64,000 bases of DNA, from the NCBI GenBank assembly GCA_027257055.1, contig JAPVLO010000123.1, positions 2,790,001 through 2,854,000 on the forward strand, given 5' to 3'. The first letter of the stretch is position 1. The number at the start of each line of letters is the position of its first letter. Positions 1-54,179 of this stretch are shown here, one piece after another. The translations under genes and the position numbers were made by a program. The notes beneath the pieces were generated by a model. It searched no databases. It saw only the letters and a program-made list of their open reading frames with translations, and had not been told where the DNA came from. Source of the DNA: Cephalopachus bancanus (taxonomy: Eukaryota; Chordata; Mammalia; Primates; Tarsiidae).

Positions 1-634
1 GGAGCTCTGGCCACAGCCCATTCTCTGTCCAGGCCTCATCTTCTCACAAGCTGTCTTCCGGGCCTCCAGTTCGGAGCTTGGTCTCACCATGCACTCGCTC
101 TCTGACAGCCTTTACATATTCGAAGACACTGAGTGAATGTCATTTGATAACACCTTGTTTATGTTGGTGTCACCATCTATTTGCTGATCTGCATTAACAA
201 TACTTACATGCAAATTCATATCTCCCCCAAACAATAACATGTCTCTGAGGGCCTATGTGTGAAGGTATCCCTCTCCCCAGAAGAATTCAGACATGCACTA
301 AATCGTGATTTCATTCAATCCAACCAGAGGCTCTTTTTTCCCTTGAAATTCAGCCCTAGAAATGAAAACTAAACTAAACTTGGTGTCACTTTTGGTATAC
401 ACTTTTCATTGAAATAAAAATATGTGTCAATCTCAGAACTAGGATAATACCTTTAATTCCCTTCAGTCTCCTGTTCTATAGGTTATTTAAAAAATTTATT
501 CAGTTGGAAGGTGGGCCATTATGATTAGAAGCTCTTCCTTATTAGCTGGAAGCTGGTCATAAACAAACTCACTTGCCTTACAGAATTTGCTTATCTTCAT
601 GGCAGAAAGCATTCGGAGCTCCATTACCACATAC
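1..634. other. Unique sequence beyond the proposed 3' end
   Basis: AT-rich non-coding DNA. I see no recognisable repeat or gene in it. Confidence 0.5.
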
Positions 635-3600
635 ATAGCACAGGAAATATCCTTTATTATTCTGTCCACTTATTTTTTTCCATGAAGGGAATAACTTTTA
701 AAATAAATCAAAATTAGACATAGACATTTGCATGACGTTGGAACAGTTCATGACACAAAAGGACACCACTGAAACAGTCCTTATTTTCACAGAAGTGGAG
801 AGACAGAGGGACGAGGGCAGGCACCCCACAGTGACTTCACATTCCCCAGTGTTTCGGTGGCTTCTGTGATTGCAGTAACGGCTCCGCTGTCTCCCAGCAG
901 AGCTGTGGATCCTGGGATTAACAAGGGCCTGACAACATGTTACCCTCCAATTCCTCAAAACAAGCTTCAAAACAAAAGGGTTGGATTCCGAAAACAAGTG
1001 TTTCTGGCATCAATGGAAGAGTTATTTGAGAAAGAGGAACTACTGAATGTCCAGAAAAATCCAAGTTCTGGAGGCCAGAAATCTGACATTTTTCTGGTAG
1101 GTAGGTGGTTGGTCACCAGATCATTCTAGAAAGTCCTACAGAGAAGTGGTGTGCTTCCTTCACTGTAAATTTAACAGCGTTTAGAAGACATGCAGATTTT
1201 TTTTAATGGTACCTTTCATTGTCTAATCCAACCCCTAATTTACAGACAAAGAAATTTGAAGTCCAAAATGATGAGGTCACTCTCCCTGGACCACCCAATT
1301 AGTCAGCTGAAGACCCAGGTCTGTGCAACTCTAAATGCTGTGCTGTTTCCACCACCCTACACACCCCCTCTGTTCTCCATTCCATGGCTTCCAAATGGAG
1401 TAAACAAACAGATGAAGTGAGCTCAGTGGGGTTTTTTATTCAGAAATGACTTCTTTGGTAAGAATGCTTCAGTCTCACGTTAGTTGGAAAACAGATCAAA
1501 TGGCAGAAGACTGGCTCACACAGGCCCTCCCTTTGAGAATTAAGGCCGCTTGGGGGACTTTTGTCTGGCAGGATATTTGGCAAGAGGCAGCAGCTCCCAC
1601 CTCCTTTGTCTCACCTACATCTCAAATGAAGACTAACAGGTAATGCTAAATAATTAGACACTGAGTCATGTCTAATTATAAGTGATGGCCTTGAACCAAT
1701 ATTTTACATTTCATGGAAAAGAATAATTATTTAAAAACCTAGTAAAATATCCAAAGTGTCAAGTGTCATATACAGTATACAGCAGCACCCTTGTCCTGGG
1801 TGACCTCTGCTATGAAAAAAGGCCTCAAAAAAGGAAGTCAAACATTACTTGCAGTAAAGGACGTCATCCCACTCCCCCAGAAAGATTCAGACATTGTCTC
1901 CCAGCACCTCCCCTAGAACTTTCAGGGGCTTCCCAGGCACCTTCACCCTCCCAGGGGACCTGGACTTGGAGTCACCTTCCGCCACCAGGCAGCACCACTG
2001 TGTTGGTTGGTGTTGGGTCAGCTAGCACCCTGGGACACACATCTGGAGGCAGAAGGGCCACATGCAGATGGCCGGGAGAAAATGGCAGGTTCTCTCTGCA
2101 GTGCGCCCCTGTTCTAATGCACACCCCTGTCTGCTGTCACTCTAGTCAAGCAGTCTCTGTTTCCACGCCCATCCATCCCAAAGAGTGATTGTTCCCATCA
2201 AAAGAGAGTAGTTCAATAATTTTCTCTCCGGCAACCAGGTAGAGGAGAACAAATGACATTCTCTCATCTCTTACCTTCTTCCAACACATTGTTCTTTTTC
2301 TAAGAAATGTACCCTTGCCACTTGGATGGATTTTGTTTTTAACGACAGCCCTGGGCGGGGTGAACCATATTGCGCAGGGAATTTCAAAGTGCTCTGAGAT
2401 GGGGGATGTGAATTGAGGGTCCGATTTGATCCCTTGGGAGCTGAGAAACCTTGAGCAAGAATGACTGAGATGCTGAGTCTTGGCTTTCTTACCTGGGAAG
2501 TAGGGAGATAGAAGCCAGCTTCACTGGGCAGATGGAAGGTAATGTGGGTAAAAGTGCTTTGTAAAAAAATAAAAATAAAAATAACATTTAAGGAGGAATT
2601 ACCTTTCATGGGAGGATTCAAAGTCACTAATGGGGCCCAGACCCCCAACTGATTGTCCACTTCATTGAATGCTCTGAGGCGTCACCTTTCACAGGACTCC
2701 AATAATACACTTGCTACTTGGGCTGTCTTAGACCTCAAAAGTCTCATGGTTTCCCCTTTTTTTGTCTGAAAAAAAATGACCTGAGGACTCGAACTTAGCA
2801 GGAAAATATCAGGGCCCTGGGCATCTTCTTGCCCCTGGCTGGCTCCTACATTACTCTCTTCCTGCAGGGTCCAATGGGCTCAGTGATGTCCTAGATTTAG
2901 GCAAAGCACCTTCTCAACGTGGAAGTGAACAGGCCTTCGTTTTTCCTAGCCTGAGATCCTGCAATGGGGGCTCCCACAGTTAGAATAAGAATCCCTTCTA
3001 ACAAGGACATACAAGACTAAAACCATAAACAGAAACCCCAAAGATGCCACCAACTCAGCAAACCAAGAATCATTTCTTACTGAACTAAAACTAACCACCA
3101 CCACCGCCAGAGGGCACCGCTTGCTAGTTTGTATCAGAATAAATCTCTTAAATTCTCCACGTTACCAACTGCTACTTTAGCTTAGAACATTCTCCTCTCA
3201 ATTTGAGTGGGTTGTGTGGTCCCGCCCTGCCCTCCAGGGTGCCCAATATCATCCATGAAGAGAGATGAAGGGAGTTTTTGAGGCCAACTCTCTATTATTC
3301 AAGGCCTCTGGTCCACACTGGGTGGGATGCCCAGGGAAACGCTGTGCTATCCGTGAACAAAAAATAAATACAACAGCCTTCAGGCTGCCCTTGGGCACCC
3401 ACTTGGCCCTATGAAGCCAGCATAGACTCCAGTGGTGGAGACACACATCTGGTCTCACTGGGTCCCTGCCCTAACATCCCCCAGGAAGGTCTCAGGAACC
3501 ACAATGAGTTTCTGAGTTCCATGTGTCTGACAGAGCAAGACCAGCACATGGACTCAGTAGACGTGACTGGCCTAGTGGCCCCTATCAGCTTGACTGATAC

Positions 3601-4372
3601 AGAAACCTCCCAGCATCTGCTAATCGTGGTTCACTTACACTCTTTCCCTTGACCTGCATAACTCTGGACCATCTGACCACAAGAAGCCAGAGAAATGTTC
3701 CAGAACACACACAAAACTCAGATTGGTTAGAGTGACAATCAACCATGAGGGTTTCTGCTCAAGATCTCCTAAAATATTTATCCAGTGACTTCATTCTAGG
3801 GACAAATAAATCCAAACTCCCAGACACCAGAGCTCTCTCTGACTGGGATAGGCAAGAGAGGGAGGATTGATATATCTCCCCCCTCTACCCTCAAATTCAG
3901 TAAGACTGTTTGTTTGTTGTTAGTTTGGGGGTGTTTGGCACAAAGTCCATCCTGTCTCTGATTTGGACTGAGAATTTCTCCTGGGTCCCAAAGCACAAAC
4001 AAACAGTGGGGATTCTGCCCAAGTCATGTACTTCAGCTTGGGCAGGCTCCCAAAGTGCGTAAAACATCCCCCAAAACAAAAGGGGTTCGACAGAAGTCAT
4101 GTGGGATTCAACAAAAGTCATGTTTCCGGTTCGCTGTCTCCTCCTCTCCCCCAAGGCTCACCAAATCTCCAAGCTTGCAGCCCCCAGGTCAGATGAACAG
4201 AAGAGGCACAAAAACCAGAGTCACTAAATCATGTGTAACTAGGAAAAGAGCAAGAGGGTCAGAAAGGACATCTTTCAGGAGAGGAATCCCAAGACGGTGC
4301 CCAGGGTGGGAGCAAAGCGGATGCCTGTGACCTGGACGTTGGCACAGGATGATCCTCGTCTTTGGGGCTGGC
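635..4372 (-). other. SLC6A2: Probable SLC6A2 3' UTR and downstream sequence
   Basis: No other gene is visible below the stop codon. On the minus strand canonical AATAAA hexamers occur at 1440-1435 and 658-653; I found none closer to the stop. NET is reported to make mRNAs of about 3.6 and 5.8 kb. A 3' end just past 653 would fit the longer one. I see no canonical signal for the shorter. The region is mostly unique sequence. The UTR extent is inference. Confidence 0.45.
653..658 (-). other. SLC6A2: Candidate distal poly(A) signal AATAAA
   Basis: The minus strand reads AATAAA here, about 3.7 kb past the stop codon. Another hexamer is at 1435-1440. Hexamers occur often by chance, so this is a candidate only. 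Confidence 0.3.
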
Positions 4373-47667
<43,295 letters not shown>

Positions 47668-47718
47668 GGGTGCGGCTGGCGAGAGGAACTTCAGCGGTCC
47701 TGGGGGCACGCCGAGGCT

Positions 47719-48191
47719 CTGCTTGGACGAAAGGAAAAGAGGTGATCACTGGTCGAACCTCCTGCCTGCGCCTCCGGAGACACTGGGATCAGCGCGCGCC
47801 GAGCGCACTCAGTGTTCCCAGAAAAGGCCGCGCGTCTGTTGGGAAAATTTGGAAACAGACACTGTGCGGAACTCAGACTCGGAGACGGCCTCTGACGACC
47901 GGTGGGTCGGGCCAAAGACCCTGAGGCGCTATCCCTAGCTGCCCCGCTCTTTCCCGCCCCCAAACGTCAGGGTTTGGACACATCGAGGCTGAGGTTTCCC
48001 AGCGCTGCGACAGGGCCGGGTGCAGGGTGCCGTCCCCCAGACCCGGCTCGGGTCTGCGCCGTCTCAACAGCCCAGGGAGCCTTTCCAGACACTGCTGCCT
48101 CGGCATGACAAACTCGCCGGCACTTAGCCCGCGCGTCCCACTTGGGCTCCCGGGCACCCTTAGCCCGGGCCCGCGCGCCGGACGCACTCAC
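47719..48191 (-). other. SLC6A2: Leader intron of SLC6A2 (473 bp)
   Basis: GT-AG intron within the 5' UTR. The donor is GTGAGT at 48191. The acceptor has a pyrimidine run (CACCTCTTTTCCTTTCGTCC) followed by AAGCAG ending at 47719. It is GC-rich and lies inside the CpG island. A second AG two bases downstream would also be possible. Confidence 0.65.
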
Positions 48192-48420
48192 GTGTCGGGC
48201 AACCTGGGAGTCCCGGGTGCCGTGCACCCTTCCAGCGCCCTACCGGCCGCACCTCGGCAGGCTCTGGGGCGCGGGTTGGGGCCGGGCTCCGCCGCGTGGC
48301 GCTCGGGCACGGCCGGGGAGGGGGGGGCGCGGGCTGGCTGGCTCTGGCCGAGCCGGGCGGGGGCCGGGCTGGTAATGTAGCCTGCGCCCCAGGTAACGCG
48401 CCGATTGCATTAACCCAGCA
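48192..48420 (-). other. SLC6A2: SLC6A2 non-coding exon 1 (5' UTR), upstream edge uncertain
   Basis: On the minus strand a consensus donor (GACAC then GTGAGTGC) ends an exon at 48192. With the acceptor of the first coding exon at 47719 this gives a 473-bp intron. I recall the human gene having an intron of about 476 bp inside its leader, so placement and size agree. The transcription start cannot be read from sequence, so the upper boundary given is only an estimate inside the CpG island. Confidence 0.65.
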
Positions 48421-48457
48421 CCGGGTCCTCTCCGTCTGGAGCCTGTTAGCGCTAATG
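48373..48457 (-). promoter_or_regulatory. SLC6A2: Cluster of homeodomain-like motifs in the SLC6A2 promoter
   Basis: Three AT islands sit in an otherwise GC-rich stretch. They are GGTAATG at 48371-48377, ATTGCATTAAC at 48404-48414, and GTTAGCGCTAATGG at 48445-48458, whose core TTAGCGCTAA is a perfect 10-bp palindrome. TAAT/ATTA cores are bound by homeodomain factors. NET is a known Phox2a/HoxA5 target in noradrenergic cells, so function is plausible but not shown. Confidence 0.35.
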
Positions 48458-48944
48458 GAGACTGACAGCACGGCTGGGGAACGGCAGGGAGGGAGCGCGG
48501 CGCGGGCTCGGGGTCGGCGGCTCTGGGGCCGGGGCGCGCACTCCCTTCCTATCCTGCGCCGGGTGCCACACTGCTCCAAGAACACTCGGCTCTGACCTCC
48601 GACCACGGGAAGCGAGAGGCAGACTCCCAGAACTGGGATTCGAGTGGCGTCAGAGAAGGGCCTGGGAGACACTGGCGCAGCGGTGTCCGGGGCAGCACCA
48701 GCTCTGCCCTCCTCAGCAGGTCGCTTAAACTACCCGGTCAGAGTTTCTCCATCAACAAAATGGGAGTGTTCTGCACAGCGCCGAGGACAGCAAACGGGCG
48801 GCCAGCGGGCCCTCGGGCAGCTTTGTTCCACTGGCTTAGCGAGTGGACTGGTCCCAACCTAGGCCTTATTCTACCTCTCTATTACTAGCAGGATAGCAGG
48901 GCGTCTGAGGTTGTGGCCCCAATCCCGTAAGGCCGAGAACTGCT

Positions 48945-49235
48945 ATTCATTCATTTACTCGGTTATTCTTACATATGACTGCTAGGCGCCAGGCACTGTC
49001 CTAGGCTCTTGGGTTTTATTAGTGGGCAACACACGAAAAGACTCCTGGCGCCAGTGTGCATTCTGTCGGGGAGGTAGACGGAAACAAGAAACATAGTAAT
49101 AAACACATTATATGGTAGGTGGAACTGTGGGGGTGATTGTGCTATGAGGGAAAAGTAAATCAGTAGGGAGATGGGGGCAGTAGGGTTGAAGTGTGATAAG
49201 GAGTCAGGGAGTTTGAAAAGGTGACAGTTAAACAA
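48945..49235 (-). repeat. L2 3' end, antisense
   Basis: AGGCGCCAGGCACTGTCCTA, ACAAGAAACATAGTAATAAA and AGGAGTCAGGGAGTTTG. It lies just outside the CpG island. Confidence 0.7.
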
Positions 49236-49289
49236 GAGGTGAGCAGCATTGTGGACTAGTAGTCATTCCCCCACCCGTTCATTTCTCTA

Positions 49290-49400
49290 TTGGTTAATTG
49301 ACTCCTTCATCCAACATGCTGATCACCTGCTGTGTGCCCGGCCAGTGAGAGACTCTTTCCTTCAAGGAGCTCCCAGTCCAGTGTGTAGAGTCGATCACAA
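49290..49400 (-). repeat. L2 3' end fragment, antisense
   Basis: ATCACCTGCTGTGTGCCCGG and TTCAAGGAGCTCCCAGTCCA are inverted L2-tail phrases. Confidence 0.65.
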
Positions 49401-49549
49401 CCCAGTGTGGTCAGGACTGGTTGTGACTGCAGAGGTGTGGAATTTGGGTGGAGCTGAATCAGCAAATAAGGGGTGCACGGTGTCCAAGAAGCTTCAGAGA
49501 GGTGGTAGCTCTTAGGTGGAATGGGTTGGAGTTTGGATCAGCCCAGTTG

Positions 49550-49860
49550 CACTGACCTTCCCATTCTTTAAACATCCCAACCTCAGATCCACCCCAGAAC
49601 ATTTACACATGCTGTTTCTTCTGCCTAACTTGTTTGGGTCTTAGTTCAGAGGTCTCTTCCTGACCCCTCAAATCTGAAATACACCCTCATTCTCTATCAC
49701 ATCACCCTATGTATACCCTTCATTATATCACTATCCAAACTTATCCTGTTTTTTTAAAATGATGTCTTCCCTTGAGTGACACATGATCTCCACCACATTC
49801 CTCCACATGATCTCACCACCAGCCTCCTAGCACTCGGAACATAGCATCAGTTGGAGAGCA
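49550..49860 (+). repeat. L2 fragment
   Basis: ACATGCTGTTTCTTCTGCCT, AGGTCTCTTCCTGACCCCTC and ATCACATCACCCTATGTATA. Confidence 0.75.
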
Positions 49861-50369
49861 CTTGGAGAGCATCAGTTATACATGAAGTGAAGGAATGAAT
49901 GGGGGTGCATGGCGGTGTTTAGAGTATTTGCACATGAGGGACCAGCATAACAAATGGCCTCTGTGCAGGATGCAGAGGGAAGAGGAAGGGATATCTAGAG
50001 GAATGGTGGAGTCTGCCCTGGCCTTCTAGGGGCCCTGAGGACAGAAGGGGAAGGTCAGGGAAAAGACTGAGCAGAGGTTCCAGGACAAGAGTCTAGAACT
50101 GTAGGCGCCCACTCATCAAAGGTGTTCATCTCCTTTGAACTATCGACCATTGTGACAAACCTGGACAAAGCAGGAATGGAATCATCCTTCTATTTATCAA
50201 GTGGAAACTAGCCCTGAGGGCTCAAGAAACCTGTCTGAGATCCCACAGGTTGAAAGCGACAGAGCTGAAATGAGAAGCGAGGTTTCCTGGCTCCTTGCCT
50301 CTGCCCCCTCCATCAACCTATGAATGGAGACACACAGATCTCTATCAGTCCCATTTCCCCCTTCTTTTC

Positions 50370-51520
50370 TACCTCACACCCATCCAGCTGGTTACCAAGT
50401 CCTAAGAATTCTACCTCCTAACTACCCTGCAAAGCCCCATCATATCCACTGCCACAGTAACCTTGTGGAGGGCCTCTACCACCTTTCACTGTAGTGGCCT
50501 CTTTGCTGGCCACCCCACCGACAGCCAGTATCTTTCCAGTCACACGGTTGCCACCAGTTGCCAGAACTCTTTCTAGGACTCAAGTCTGACCACTCTTCTG
50601 CCTAAAACTCCTCTGAGACACACCAACACATCAGTGTGATTTAATTAGCCCTGGGTTTGAGGTAATTTTATTTTATTCTTTATACATCTCTGCGTCTGCC
50701 AACTTTTCTACAATGAGCATTTGATACTTAGGCAATCAGAAAGAGATAACCCACAGTTTACAAAAATCCTCCAATCTTTCTGAGATAATATCTAAATACC
50801 TTCAGCAATACAGACAAGAATCTGCCTGTCTCTTTAATGACATCTCCCGCTATCCTAATTCTCTCCTCATTTTCCCTACAAACCTTTTACCGCCTCCAAA
50901 ATGTGCTTTATTCTCTAGCAACATGGGAAATACTCAACTACTAGTGGTCCCTCTAGTGATTTTTTACACTTCTGTATTTTTTGTTTTTGAGTTGGAGTCT
51001 CACTCTGTCGCCCAGACTGGAGTGCAGTGGCCGCTCCCGGGCACCGCAGCCTCGACCTGCTGGGCTCCGACGATATCCTTCCACCTCCGCCTTCCAAGTA
51101 GCTGGAACTACAGGTGCGTGCTACCACACCTGGCTGATTTTTGATTTATTGTAGAGATGAGGTCTCGCCAAGTTGCCCAGGCGGGTCTCGAACCCGCGGG
51201 CTCAGGCAATTCACTCATCTCAGCCTCCCAAGGCGTGGGATTACAGGCTGAGTCACCAAGCCCGGGTTACACTTCTGTATTTTTAAACATGTTATACCCC
51301 ATCTTTCTTTTTTCTACCTGGAGAACTTCCGATCTATCCTCCAAAACCTCTGATGTCACTTCCACCATGAAGCTTTCTCTTATAACCACCTTCCACAACA
51401 GCGTCAAACTCCCCTTTTATACTGCTTTGTATATTTGCCTTGCACATCTATTTGTGAGGTTTCTCTACCAGGGAAAATTGCCTGATGCATCCTGTTTCAT
51501 AGCTGGCACTCCAGAAATGT
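50370..51520 (+). repeat. L2 fragments, split by an Alu
   Basis: ACCTCCTAACTACCCTGCAA, CACTGTAGTGGCCTCTTTGC and, beyond the Alu (50981-51266), ACTGCTTTGTATATTTGCCT. Confidence 0.65.
50981..51266 (-). mobile_element. Alu, young lineage-specific form, perfect 17-bp target-site duplication
   Basis: TTACACTTCTGTATTTT at 50964-50980 and 51267-51283. It has an intact B-box match (GGTTCGAGACC on the minus strand) and lies within L2-like sequence. Confidence 0.95.
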
Positions 51521-52507
51521 GTATAAAGTAGAACTAGATGAGATCTCATTCTTTGGTTGGGTTTGTTTCATACTGGATTCCTCCAGAAGCAGAAACTGTA
51601 GCAAAGATTTGGATGGTAGTAGTTTATTGAGGCTGTGATCCCTGGAAGTGCTGGCAGGGCAGGAGGAAAGTGAGACAGGGAAGGGAAGGAAACTAGTGGA
51701 GGATAGATTCAGGAGCAGTTACTGTTGGGGGCAACTGGTGCTTGGTCCTGCTGGGGACTCTAGGAGACTGCATGGGGCATGACTCTAGGTTGTCTCACTT
51801 GAGGGGCAAAGGTTATTTATCCACAAAGTCTTCCCCCAGGTGCCAGCTTTCTGGCATGTCTGACCTACCTTGTGAATATAATGAGCTCCTGCCGCCAGAG
51901 AAAGGCCACCGGCAGGGTCCCGGGTCCTGGCAGCAGGAAGCTGTTTGGTTGGGTCTGCATTGGCAGTGACAGTGGAGGTGACACTGGAGTTTTCTCTAAG
52001 GGATGGAGAGAGCCATTTTCCTATGACATGTACACCACCAGAGCCCGTTCAACAAGTCCTGAGAGGTCCCCTCCTGTGGTTTTAGAAACTCCTGGGGATC
52101 AGCAGTAAGAACACCAGGCTAGGGCTGGGTTGAAGGGGAAGGCGTCTCTGCCCGTCTCTGACCCAGACTCCCTGCCATGAGCCATGTGGCTTCTCTAGGT
52201 GGCTGCGTCCTGCCCTTCCAAGTGGCCTGAGGGCAAGTGGTATGCAGGAGGCAGGAGCATTATCAGAGCTAATGCGATCTCTGGGGAAGCATCACTTCCA
52301 CTTACCATGGCATTTGGTGACATAGGCCATGAGATGCAAGGCAATGACTGGGGCTGTTGGTCTAACTCTGGCCACCTCCCCATAGATACATGGCCCTGCC
52401 ACACAAAGGCTGGGCTGGGCTCTGAGGACTATCAGAACCTCCTCCACGGCACCAATGAGGAAACTAAGGAAAGAAAGTAGGAGTAGTTTGCCACTGTATC
52501 TGTTTTC

Positions 52508-52750
52508 TTTCTCTCTCTTTCCTTCCTTCCTTCCTTCCTTCCTTCCTTCCTTCCTTCCTTCCTTCCTTCCTTCTTTCCTTCCTTCCTTCCTTCCTTCCCT
52601 CCCTCCCTCCCTTCATTCCTTCTCTCCCTCTCTCCCTCCCTTCCTTTCTTCCCTCCCTTCCTTCCTTTTATTCCATTCCCTCTCTCCTTTCCTTTCTTTT
52701 TTCCCTTCCATTTTCTTTCTTCTCCCTCCCTCCCTTTGTTCCTCCTTCCC
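52508..52750. repeat. (TTCC)n pyrimidine microsatellite, about 240 bp
   Basis: Long TTCC array grading into mixed CCCT and TTTC units. One strand is nearly pure pyrimidine, so triplex or H-DNA potential is likely. The long frames here are artefacts. Confidence 0.95.
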
Positions 52751-53139
52751 TTCTTCTTATCAGGGAACAACAGACCCATGTTTCATTAAAGCTAACTTGC
52801 CCTAAGTTTATTCGTCAGTGCTGCATTTACAAATAGCATAAAATTTCCCACGATAAAGACCCCCATGAACTGAAATCAGTCTCCCTCAGACATCTCTCAC
52901 TAACTTCCCCCTGGGTTGTTTGAGGTTTTTGACCTATCCAGATGTGGCTCAGTCCTTAGATTCTTCTCTCCTAACTTAGAACCCAACTGACTCCATCTAG
53001 GGACTGGCATTAAAGAGCATCTACCCACTGTTGACCTTCACATTTACAACTTCTGCTAGACCAGTCCCTTGAACTCCACGTGGCTGCAGACTGGACGTCT
53101 CTAACTGGGTAATAAAAGGCACCTGAAATTCATCACATC

Positions 53140-53520
53140 CAAAGTAGGATCCTTGACCTCCCCTTCCTGACCCACACCCATACCTGTTCCTCCACAGTCT
53201 CCCCATGCAGGTGATGGCATCTTCTTCCTTCTAGTTCCTTAGGTCACAAACCTTGAGGTCAGCCTTGACTCCTCTTTCTCCTACTCCCTCATCCAATCCT
53301 GCTGCAAATGATTGACTCCAAATCATGTCACATCTCCCCACCTCTGCGGTGACTTCCTTGCTCTCAGTCATGCCATCTCTCTCCTGGATTACTGTGATAG
53401 CCTCCAAACGGCCTCCCTGATTTCTTCCCTTGTCCCCTGAAGTTTCAGTTCCACACAGCTGCCAGAAGTACTTCTGGAAACAAGTTCAGAGGCTATCACT
53501 CTCTCTCTCTCCAGTGACTC
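53140..53520 (+). repeat. L2 fragment
   Basis: TGAGGTCAGCCTTGACTCCT, ATTACTGTGATAGCCTCCAA and ACGGCCTCCCTGATTTC. Confidence 0.8.
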
Positions 53521-54179
53521 CTATCTCCCTCAGAATGGATGAATGTGTAAATGCATCCTTTCATATGCTTGCCAGTGCAAGCCTGTCTGAACCCCATGGT
53601 CCCCATGGGAAACCAGATCAGGCAAAGACAGAGGTGCTGGGAGAGAAGAGGACAGGAGTGGTCAGTGGTGCGGAGGAAAGGATACTGGTTGGGGAGCCTG
53701 TGTCCTGGGTCCTCACCCAGGCTCTGCTGTTTTTAGACTCAACAAGATGGGGATGGACCATAGAAAGAAGAAAGACAGGGAGAGCGCATGTCAGGAGAAG
53801 AGTTGGGGAGAAGAAAGGAAAGGAAGGAGGTGGCCAGGGAAAATGGAGTCAGTCTCCTTGGAGGAAAGGAGGACTTTTTCCCTCCACTGCATGAGCCCCA
53901 GATACATCCTTTGACTTTAAGATGGTCATGTGAATTATGGGGACAGAAGAGTCACACCTGGTTTATTCAGGTTCCTCTCCAAGACAGAGGGAGGTTGTGG
54001 CCAGCTGATGGGATGAGCCATAACCAGCCCGCACGAGCGCTCTGTCCATCCGGGAATATCAGAGCAGGACAAGATCTCAAAAACTTTCATGCCTGGTTGT
54101 CACTCTGTGAAAAGACAAGGCATTCCTTAGATAATCTGATTAAATGTGGACTCTCTTCCTAGAAACATGCACATGCATA

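Noticed and set aside
857..1129. 90-codon plus-strand frame below the 3' end of SLC6A2
   Set aside because: No protein resemblance; the length is within chance for the region.
47668..47709. Upstream in-frame Met at 47709 as the NET start
   Set aside because: The open frame extends 14 codons above 47667, but known NET begins [10 protein letters not shown] and the upstream codons look like leader.
48027..48672. Other long open frames in the CpG island (both strands)
   Set aside because: Same cause: GC-rich composition, no family resemblance, mutually overlapping frames.
52432..52805. Two frames of about 115 codons with periodic residues
   Set aside because: They translate the (TTCC)n microsatellite on either strand.
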